Positions 55,332 to 64,000 of a stretch of 64,000 nucleotides of DNA are shown piece by piece. The notes under the pieces were generated by a model. It ran no database searches and was not told where the DNA came from. It was given only the letters and a program-made list of their open reading frames with translations. The first letter of the stretch is position 1. Each line of letters opens with the position of its first letter. This DNA is from Fasciola hepatica (Eukaryota > Platyhelminthes > Trematoda > Plagiorchiida > Fasciolidae). Both the position numbers and the translations under genes were made by a program. The stretch spans positions 3,048,001-3,112,000 of the forward strand of contig CANUEZ040000199.1 in the NCBI GenBank assembly GCA_948099385.1. The letters run 5' to 3'.

Positions 55332-56072
55332 CAGTGAAACAGCATATTAACTCTCAAGTCCGTGCGGAGATTTCACACTTTATTATCCGTTACCACAGTC
55401 CACCTTCCCTCCGAACCGTAGCCGGTTGGAAATTGACTCTCCACTTCTCGAGGACTTTCCAGTTGAGCTTTCTCATTTCTGAATGGTACATGTTACTGAT
55501 CCTGAATCTAAACTCACCTTTTTATGGACTGCTGTTTCTCCCACGTCCACCAGTGTTCACTTTCACGAAATTGATCTCGGCACCGTTTCGACACTCATTC
55601 CATTTATTGAACTCCGGTAAATCCGACATTCAGGGTCTGCATCGTCTTCATGGATCGCTATCCTCTCCACATGCACCGATTTTCCCGAGAACACTTCTTT
55701 ACAAGTTTTTTTTCCTTTTCTTCTTGTTCAAAATTTACTCTATCTGTAGAACATCAGCAGGCCTCCGTTTCCCCAGCTTGCATCATTCTCGTTCATAATG
55801 CGTCCTTGACACTACGCTAACGGTTTTTCGATATCTCCACCGCCCAGCCCGGATTCGAAACCGGTTCAAAACTGCCGCGCAAACCATTATTAAAATGATC
55901 CATTCAAACTGTTGTTGGCTATGTCTATCTATCGCTGATACTCTCGACTTTCATACTTTGAATTTGTGAATATTTTAACCTTATTGAGTAAAGTGTCACA
56001 CCATGATCATGCGCTAGCGCGTGCGTCTCGAACATGGCCGAGAAATATACCATTACCATTACCATTACCAAA
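54905..56072 (+). mobile_element. Non-autonomous LINE derivative (UTRs only)
   Basis: Starts with the ATCATAACCCACAGCTGG region (hairpin 54921-54936) and matches the L2 5' UTR for about 550 bases. It then passes, without ORF1 or ORF2, into a 3' end similar to 31500-31733 and finishes in a (CCATTA)n tail at about 56050-56072. An internal-deletion derivative of an L2-like LINE is the simplest reading. It might have moved with L5 or inserted separately. Confidence 0.65.
55290..55328. repeat. (TA)n microsatellite
   Basis: An uninterrupted alternation of T and A, about 19 units, at a place where the related copy in L2 (17366-17376) has only a few units. Confidence 0.95.
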
Positions 56073-57975
56073 GGTTCGGTATAAATGTACTGATCCTTTC
56101 TACCTGCCTAGGCTCTGCTGTCAGTGCACGCGTCTAATGCTCGTCGTCGACGTTCTACTACTGGTCGCACCTAACCCACTGGCTACATAGACGTGAGGCT
56201 AGTCTACATCTTCCACAAGACCAAATGACCGATGGCGGGCGTGAAGGGTCACATAGATGCTGTCCTCGTAAAGGGCCGTCCTGTTCTGAATGTATGTGCT
56301 TGAGTGTGTGTGTGTGTGTGTTCCGGGGTGTACAATGAAATCACAGGTATGACTACACATCAAAGGAGGACTTTCTGCAATGTCAACAAAAGGCCGTGTT
56401 GCAAGAAAACGAGTAAAATGTAGTATGTGTGTGTGACCTAAGCTCCGCTTCTTCCACATATGCAAGGGGCATTCAGTAACGTCAAAGAAAAGCAAACACC
56501 GAACACTGTTACATGTTTGATGGGGTTACGGGATGTAGAGTGCGTCGTGCATGTGTGTGTGTCGGGATGTACAATGGGATCGCATTCATCACCACATATC
56601 GGAAGGAACCTTCTGCAATGTCAACGAAAGACCGCGAGCACTGTAACGTGTTTGACGGAGACCGTGTGGTAAATATGGTGTTCCTTTATCCACCTCGATG
56701 ACTAGTGTGAAAAGGTCTACTGGGCCTCAGGGTTATCAGCTCCTCCGCCTTCGCTCTCGAGTAGGTTAATACTGCGTATGTCACGAATGAGCACTCCGTT
56801 AGCTGTCTTCACCTTCACCGTTCTTATCATTCCGTCAGTACTTTTGATGGTTTCCGTAACTACTCCCAAAGACCAAGTGCTGAAATGCGCGCGTTCGTCG
56901 GCGATCATAACCACGTCCCCAACTTTGAATGGTCTTGTTTTGGCCAGCCACTTTTGTCCAGTCTGCAAAGCCGGTAGGTACTCCCACAGCCATCGCATCC
57001 AGAAGACCTTGGCCAGATAGTTCGCTTGCTTCCATCCGTGGAGGTAGCTCCCGCGAAGGTTTATCGGCCCTTGAAAACCCTCGTTCAACCTTAACGTCAA
57101 TAAGTCGTTCGGGGTGAGCTCCAGGTGGGTGGGGTCACCGTTCATTACTGGAACCAGGGGGCGGTTGTTCAGTATTCTCTCCACCCCAGTCATGACGGTT
57201 TCAGCATCTCGTCGTCGGGCGGCTGCTGCTCCATGATTGACAGCAATATCCGTCTGGCGGACTGGATCATGCGTTCCCATACGCCGCCTCGGTGGCTGGC
57301 CTGTGGGGGGTTGAAATGCCATCGTATGCCGTAGGCCGCGGTTCGATCCTACAGTTCGTCCCTGTTTATGTTCTTGTGCCAACGCTGCAATTCCTTGTGA
57401 GCGCCCACAAAGTTCGATCCATTATCTGAGTTTATACCGGCCGGTACGCCTCTTTGGTTGATAAATATCTGCAGAGCCCATAGAAATGAATCGGTCGTCA
57501 TCGAATGTGCGACTTCTAGGTGTACCGCACGTGACTTCATGCACGTCATGATGCATCCATATCGCTTTTCTAATCTTTTCCCGAACTCGATCCATAAGGG
57601 CCCGAAATAGTCCAACCCGGTGTTGCTGAACGGCCGCCAGCCAGTAGTCACCCTGCATTCTGGTAGTGGGGCCATGAGTTGTTTGCCCGCCGTGGCATTG
57701 CGTCTCCTACATTGCACACACCTTCGGATTACGCGTTTTACAGTCTCTCGCCCTCTCAGCAACCAAAGGCACTTTCGGATGACGCTCGGCACGTGGCTTC
57801 CCCCGGCATGTCCCTCCACGGCGTGGACGTGTTGAATCATTAGCTCTACTACAGGTTGTCTCGCAGGCGGCAGTATAGGATACTTTGTGTCGAAGTTCAG
57901 GTGGGCGTTGGTCAGCCTGCCATCCACCCGCAGCAGTCCGTCGATGAGTTTGGGGTTTAAACGCTTCAGCTCGCC
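56073..57975 (-). repeat. Right copy of the 1.9-kb BEL1 duplication
   Basis: BEL1 3' UTR to integrase zinc region, matching 39742-39858 plus 43108-44578 plus 51039-51363 (left copy, now split by L4 and BEL2). The middle 1.47 kb differs at about two positions; the two ends differ by several percent. To the right it continues into the rest of pol; to the left it is cut by the LINE tail. Confidence 0.85.
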
Positions 57976-60900
57976 TCTTGGAGATGGCTTGTCTTTATTG
58001 GTCGGTCCCACTTCTTCCGCCCTCTCGAGTTCTCGGGCGAAAGCCTAGCGTTGTATCATTCTGAAAATATCGTACTCTGCCGCTTGTAGCTCATCGGGAC
58101 CTATCGGGCCGACCCGTATCCGGCCTGGGGGGCGTAGCCCTTTCATGACTAGTAAATTTCTCTTGAACCTGGTTAACCAAACTAGCGAACGAAGCGTCTT
58201 CATATAGGAAGAAAACCTGACCAGTCGCGATAGAATGGACGACGCTTCGACGACGTTGGTTGCTATCACTACGCCTTTGATCTCCAGTTCCACTTCCGTA
58301 GGGGGTTTTAGTTCGAACACGGGCCAGTCCTGTTTGGGCAATTGCAGGAAGTTTGGCACTCTCGTCCACGTGTCTAGTTGCCTGAAGTTGGTTGCACCTC
58401 GGGAGCACAGGTCGGCCGGATTATCGCCAGACCTGACATGACTTCACTGGTTCGTGGCTGATTCATCGTGGATAATCGTGAGCCGGTTAGCAACGAAAGT
58501 ACTAAACCGGCTCCGTACGTTGTTAATGTAGTAAAGTACAATAGTTGAATCCGTCCAGAAGCTGACCGACCAAATGTAGAGATCGAAACATCTCTTCACA
58601 GCTTGCACCACCCTGACTGCCAACACGGCTGCGCTGAGTTCAAGTGTGGGATTGAGAACGACTTCATTGGAGCAATGCGAGCTTTGGCGAACAGGATCCT
58701 CGTAGTATATTGTCCATCTCCTGCGCACCATCGTCCGTACACCACAGCTCCATAACCGACTTCGGATGCATCGGAAAAGGCATGTAGTTCTCCAGTCCGC
58801 GTCCTATGGCCAGGAGTCAAACATCGTGTGATTCTTATGTCCCCTAATTTCTTCAAGGTGTTCAAAAATTCTTCCCAGTCCAACCGGTCCCCTCGGTCCA
58901 GTGACTGGTCCCAATCAACTTTCTTACGGCACAGCCGCTGCAGCAAGATCTTTCCGGGTAGCAGCCATGGTAAGACGAAACCGAGCGGGTCGAACAATTT
59001 TGAGACGGCAGATAGTATACCACGACGGGTTATTGGCAGCTCAGGAACGTTTAGCTCGTAAACAAAATCGTCCGTTTCCGCGTCCCATTGTATCCATAAG
59101 GTGCACTCGATAGGAAGTGGAGAGCCGTCCAAATCTCTTATCCTTTCGGCTTTTTCGTGTACGGGATGACCTTCAGCACTTCTGAAGCGTTCGACATCAA
59201 TTTAGTCAGATGGAAGCCGCCCTCTTCCAGCAACCTCGTCAGACCCCTGAACTTCTCTCGAGCTGATTCCACACCATCGAATGACCCAAGGTAGTCGTCG
59301 ACGTAGAAGTTCCTGCTGACGCTATCTACTACCGTCCGATGGACTAGATCGACATGTTTGTTCGCTGATTCTCGGAGGGCGTAGTTGGCACAAAATGGTG
59401 ACGATATGGCTCCGAAGGGGTGGACGGTCATCCTATAATTCACCACTGCATTGTCCCGGTCGCTCTCCTCCCACCACAGGAAACGCAAAGCATCTCGTTC
59501 TCCTACCGGAATCTTCACCTGATGAAGCATTTCCCCAATGTCGGCAGACAGAGCCACTGTACCCACTATGAAACGGCACAAAACTTCGATCAGTGGTGCG
59601 GCCCAGTCGGGTCCTTGTAGTAGGCGATCGTTTAACGACTTGCCCTGGAACGTGGCCGCACAGTCGAAAACCACCCGCAGTTTATTGGGTTTCTTGGGGT
59701 TGATAACCGGGTGGTAAGGCAGATACCAGATACCCCCTTTGGCTGTCGGTGTTGGCGGGCACCTTTTCAACGTAACCGAGGGTTTCGTTTCGCTTCATCA
59801 AATCCGCGTATCGTTCCCACAGATTCTGGTCTCGAATGAAGCGTTCTTTTAGTCGTAGTAATCGTTGGAGAACATAATTTCTGTTGTCAGTCCACGGGTC
59901 GACCGATGTGCGCCATGGGAGGGGAACCCCGAACTGTTTTTTGAGGCCTCTAGTGCCTTGCCGCACCGTTGGTAGAGCGAAGTGATCCTCTTGAGACAAC
60001 GTCGGTCTTTCGTCTCCAATGTCATGAAACTCCTTTTCATACAACCGCTGCAATTGGTACTCTATGCGGTCCGTTTCGGCGGATAAGTAATTCACGGAAC
60101 CGCGTACCCCTACTGGACCGTATAACATCCATCCCAGAGCCGTGCGTACGGCATAAGGTGCCTGGCGGTCGCCCACTCTTTGGTCAAGCACCCAGTGCGC
60201 CTCTGGCACGTCGCATCCGATGAGGAGATCCACTTCATCATCTTCCCAGTCTACGACGGTTACATCCTGCAGGTGGGGCCACCTTGTAAAGATTGAGTTC
60301 ACCGACCTTGGTGCTCGCATGGGAAGATCCGCTAACGTGAATGCCTCCGTTGGTTCAATTTCCTCGTTAGTGTCTAGAGAGATGAGTTGCAGCCTTAATC
60401 TACCGGCAGTCATTACCTGTGTTCCGCCCACCGTGCTCACTGCTAACGACGTCGCATCTTTAGCCAGTTGGTGTATGTCGGCAAACCGCTCTTTCACTAA
60501 AGTGGTGTGGGATCCACTATCAACGAAAGCCAACGCTTTGACCACCCCAGGCGGGGTCACTACTCCCACGGCCACTACACCTAAACATACCGGTTTACTG
60601 GCAGATCGTGACGTTGAACAAATAACGCTGGGTTTGGTACTCCTCTCGGATATGGTTACTCTCGCCTGATGCAGCAATCGATGGTGTCTGCCCGTGCAGC
60701 CCTCGTAACCACATCGATTCCTTGTCCTACAGGCTGCTGCCCGGTGCGTGGTGTTGAGACAGATAAAACATACTCCTGCAATCCTTGCCATTCTCCACCG
60801 TTCGTCTATTGTGGCGTTGCCGAACTTGGGGCATTCTGGTAGGCCATGGCTAGTACCACAGGATCTGCAATTGGGTTGCGCCGTAGTATCGCGTGAAGTG

Positions 60901-61918
60901 ACATGTGTATTGGTCCAAGGCTGGTATTTTGGGTGTTCCCGTGCAGGGGTTTGGACTTGGCTAATACTGGGCTTGTTTGCCCGGTTGCTGTCCGGGATGA
61001 GTCGGCCGAACCTGCTGTCAGCTATCTTCGTTTACCTGTCCAAGTATTCGGTCAGGTCTTCGAAATTGGCTTCTCTGTCGCTTCGGCTTATCCGTTCTGC
61101 TTCTTCCGTCCACCGACCCTGTAGTTCGGGAGAGAGGTGAAAGACTATGTTCTCCAAAGTATGCATGGCATCTAGGTCAGCCCTGTAACCTAAATGGTAG
61201 AGGGCTATTGAGCAGTTCTGCATCTTAATCACCAGGTCGGCCATTGTGTAGACGTCGCCCTTGGTTCTCTTTGCCCCTACCATCACGCCCTCTATTAGGT
61301 TACGGGCTACTTTGAACGGTTGGCCAAACAAGTCCCTCAGAATCTTCCTTGCTCTTGTGTACCCTTGTTCCGGGTCAGCTTGGTACAACCGTCGATAGCT
61401 TCTCTTGCTCGGCCTCGGCAGTAGTGAGTAAGGTAGAGAAGCCTTTGCCCAGGGACGGTTACCTTATTTTCAACGAACGTCTCGATCTGCTTGACAAACT
61501 TGCAGTATTGTTCAGCTCGCCCGTCGAAAACCGTTAGTTCCACTCTAGGCAAATTGATCGATGGTGGTTTGTAGTCGGCGACCGGCGTGGGGTTCCCTAC
61601 CTTATTGCACTCTAACCTATCGGAAGTGTCGAAGTCGCTGGTCTCGGGTTCTCGCTGTTTCTGTGTACACTTCTTTTCTGCTTCCTGTGCCTATAGTCTA
61701 GCCGATAGTAACTGTTGTTCTAGGTCTAGTATTCCCAGCCTATATGAATCAACATCCTTACGACCCATATTGATCTCATTACCGCTTGAACTAGCACTGA
61801 CAGCAATAGGCGATCTAACGTTAACTAAAGAATCATATGTACCCAAAACCCCCCCCCCAGAGACTTGCCGTGTTACTTCCTGTCCGAATTTCGATGTTTT
61901 CGATCCTTTTCTTGGCAT
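56717..61918 (-). pseudogene. gag-pol: BEL1 copy D gag-pol, multiply broken
   Basis: Start ATG at 61918. Gag with coiled coil, core and zinc knuckles is in three frames (breaks near 61690 and 61385). Protease and first part of RT 60791-59740: DSGSHTTLVKERF, no TGA in the protease unlike copies A and B. RT 59770-59138 with FYVDDYL; the shared -1 offset lies at 59138-59170. RNase H 59132-58444 with a frameshift near 58645 and a TGA at 58443-58445 at the same Trp codon as copy B. A TAG lies near 58046, integrase HHCC and core 58011-57349 end at a TAG, and a frameshift near 57205 precedes an open C-terminus to 56717. Old and inactive. Confidence 0.9.
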
Positions 61919-61959
61919 TTTGCGTGTTTTTCCTCGTCCCAAATTGATCTTTTTAGTAT

Positions 61960-62335
61960 TGCAACGAACGTTTGAGCAATGCGTAGCCAAATTCGCAACG
62001 GATCCCGAAATCAAAAGACGATCATCCGCGATATTCTACGATAATATATTATTACATGAACAATGACATGAAAAATATACAAACCTCAATAATACGATCA
62101 CAAGGACTCAACAACGAGAAACCGAATAGCAGCGTGTGAACAAACAGCACGTGCGTTACGCAGGTCCTGAACAAGGATGTGCCAAATTAGCGCTCTGGGC
62201 GCGAACAAACAACAATTGGTCCATAGAAACAACCAGTTCGTAAAGACAAGTCAATAATGTATGGAAATGAGTGATGTTGGGAAAAACACTGAATCGCGAG
62301 GGAAAAAGGGGGATTTTCCACGACCGGCTGTTGCA
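61960..62335 (-). repeat. 5' LTR of BEL1 copy C/D
   Basis: 376 bases, plus-strand TGCAACGAAC to GGCTGTTGCA; only a few differences from 39330-39705, its partner 3' LTR. Confidence 0.92.
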
Positions 62336-62467
62336 CCCTGCAGGTTAACCAAGCCGTTTTGCCCGTGGGCTTTGGTCATGTTTCTTGCTCAGGCTCTAGT
62401 ATATCAGGTTGTGCCAGTGCTACCCCGGTTTCCCATAGATCTAAAGCGGATCTGTTGTTAGCTGAGT
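62336..62467 (+). mobile_element. BEL2-like relic resumes: gag fragment
   Basis: Starts with the right CCCTG. Encodes sequence corresponding to residues about 20-60 of BEL2 Gag (KPFCPWALVMFLAQALVYQ is its shifted-frame shadow) with several frame changes. Base-level similarity to the complement of 50400-50525 is obvious. It ends where a reversed LINE tail begins. Confidence 0.85.
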
Positions 62468-63480
62468 TAACGATCATGATAATGTTAACTGTTTACTTCG
62501 GATAAACCCGAGGCATGCTGCAACGTAAGATCAAACGATACAACTGGACGCAGAGTCCGAATTCCAAGAGGATGATTCAGGTATATGCACCCGATAATGT
62601 GCAGGAGAAGGTACTCAAGTTACTCTTTAAGGCGGCGCCCGGCAAAATTGAACTCAAGGCCGGGCTTCCACGCCGGCCGTGTCAGGGTGGAGCTGCTAGG
62701 AAGAAGTAAACTCTCACTCGAATATTACGAAGAAGGGACTGTGCAACGAGAGAATCAAACATAATCGACGGAAGCCTAGTTCACTTTGGGGAAAAAGATG
62801 TTCCCAATGGAGACGTGAACCAGCTTCAGCGCTCCGCGGAGCATGGCACAGCTTTGGGTTGGAAATCAGACAGTGGAAGAAAAGAATTCGCGGGCAAAGA
62901 AAAAGAAAAATCGTTTGAAGATTACCCTTATAACCTTCAGCGACCGAATTTCGGCTGGGTCAGTTAAATACCCAATGGAGGGCTCTTTTGTGGAGAGAGA
63001 TTGCCAAGATAGAATACCGAATATGAAAAAGCATCAGACAACCGATGAATACAGTTGCGAAGTTGGGCGGCTGGATCTGGGTGGAGTCAGTGATAAACCA
63101 AATGGACAGCACCTCTGGCGAGGTCGCTGGAGTGAAGGTGGAAGAAGTGGCCGGATGTAAACATGTAATCTTTAGGCACATTGTTTACTTTCAGAAAGGT
63201 GGAATGTCATTCACCAAAATGGAAATAGGAACTGGACGACAAATCAATTTGTGATGCGTAGCCATGGTAGTCGCAGATACACGGTTTGTAAGGGAGATGA
63301 TTTTTAAATGACAAGTAAGCATTTGCGTATGATTATCGTTATCTTAGGCCTGAACATGATGACCAGAGAGATACGAGGATCAAAATTGTCTGAGAGAATT
63401 TACCGGGATAGAATACCGAATATGAAAATGCGCCAAACAACCGACGAATACAGTTGTAAAGTTGGTCAATGAAGTAGTTG
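62468..63480 (-). mobile_element. LINE 3' untranslated region, reversed (L4 type)
   Basis: The complement of this stretch matches 42270-43090 in the L4 3' UTR, including the near-terminal CATGCCTCGG...TCCGAA and, further in, CTCCGCGGAGCGC. The tail lies at the left end (GATCATGATAATG). No coding sequence is recognised. A segment at 62998-63066 is repeated in diverged form at 63394-63463. Confidence 0.75.
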
Positions 63481-64000
63481 ACAGGTAAAATACTATCTGT
63501 ATCTTTATTCATCGGAGCCAAAAAGGTTCGACGTGTAGCATGTCACAGCGCTGTTTGTAGTTGACACGAGACGAATAGCCAACTATTTGTTCAGTCAAAG
63601 TGCGCTGAACATTTTCAGTGGCGATCCTGTCAACCTGGTGCATCTTAGATCAAACCATTGAACCATACTCTAACGTGTGTTGTATGGTCACTGAGTTTAC
63701 TTTCACGCAAATGGAGTGTTTTGTGAACAAGCCCCATTAACCCGTGGGACCTAGCAATTTGAGTGTCTGTTTGCTCCGATAAAATGAACGAATAGGATTA
63801 GTATATGCCCAAGTAACGTACTGATGATTTTTTGGGGATCAAATGACCACCTTTGCCAAATCTTCCAGGAGGGACATGATATTTGTGTATAAGAACGCAG
63901 CTTTTGTCCTCCGAGAACTTCATTGCCCCAATAGGTACACCACGAATTGAGCCCCGTAAGTCCTCCGATATTTTCGCTATATATATTACCCAGTGAATTG
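63481..64000. other. Unassigned right end of window
   Basis: About 520 bases. No gene, LTR or LINE motif was recognised; probably repeat-derived. Confidence 0.4.

Larger units (their letters stand above)
39330..62335 (-). mobile_element. BEL1 copy C/D: one BEL1 insertion expanded to 23 kb by nested insertions and an internal duplication
   Basis: The 3' LTR (39330-39705) and 5' LTR (61960-62335) are much closer to each other than to other BEL1 LTRs and share lineage-specific changes (GACGATCATCCGCGATATTC). Both sit next to CCCTG, and the outer flanks are contiguous BEL2-like gag. Inside, right to left: gag-pol 61918-56717, 3' UTR to 56073, then LINE L5 and a non-autonomous LINE (51366-56072), a second copy of the integrase-to-3' UTR part (51363-39706) hosting BEL2 and L4, then the 3' LTR. 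Confidence 0.85.

Noticed and set aside
55280..55798. 172-codon frame starting with Ile-Tyr repeats.
   Set aside because: It begins in a (TA)n microsatellite and crosses LINE UTR sequence; not a gene.

Overview
This is a stretch of animal nuclear DNA made almost entirely of retrotransposons. Spliced-gene-scale spacing, LTR elements of the BEL/Pao superfamily, CR1/Jockey-type LINEs and a PIEZO-family mechanosensitive channel sequence all point to a metazoan. The repeat mix looks to me like a parasitic flatworm (trematode or cestode), but that is an impression, not something the sequence proves. No bacterial operon, rRNA, tRNA or CRISPR array was seen.

Layout, left to right. 1-3876: 3' part of a BEL/Pao element (family 'BEL1', copy 1, + strand), lacking integrase. 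3909-4463: minus-strand LINE reverse-transcriptase tail. 4465-16980: a CR1/Jockey-like LINE (L1) split inside its endonuclease by a BEL1 element (copy A, 7253-13946, - strand, target duplication CATGC). 16981-19099: 5' part of a second LINE (L2). 19100-30222: a broken, intron-poor PIEZO C-terminal half, split in frame by BEL1 copy B (20716-26868, + strand, target duplication ACAGC) and carrying further stops and frameshifts. 30290-36873: a 1.44-kb direct repeat on both sides of a LINE ORF2 (L3). 36893-37566: a LINE scrap.

37567-62467 is a nest at least four levels deep. A diverged BEL1-like relic (BEL1b) was hit by a BEL2-like relic (38821-39329 and 62336-62467). That was hit by a BEL1 element whose two LTRs now lie 23 kb apart (39330-39705 and 61960-62335, target duplication CCCTG). 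That one in turn received a LINE (L4), an apparently intact BEL2 element (44579-51038, identical LTRs, one uninterrupted 1828-residue Gag-Pol) and another LINE (L5), and it carries a roughly 1.9-kb internal duplication. 62468-63480 is a reversed LINE 3' end; the last 0.5 kb was not recognised.

The only apparently complete protein-coding gene of any size is the BEL2 Gag-Pol. The BEL1 copies share nonsense codons in a pattern that no single tree explains, and all four carry the same frame offset between reverse transcriptase and RNase H. The LINE untranslated regions carry a small covarying hairpin. These, together with the two kilobase-scale duplications flanking LINE insertions and the disrupted PIEZO sequence, are the main points worth following up. 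Boundaries of LINEs are approximate; LTR and target-duplication boundaries were read base by base.
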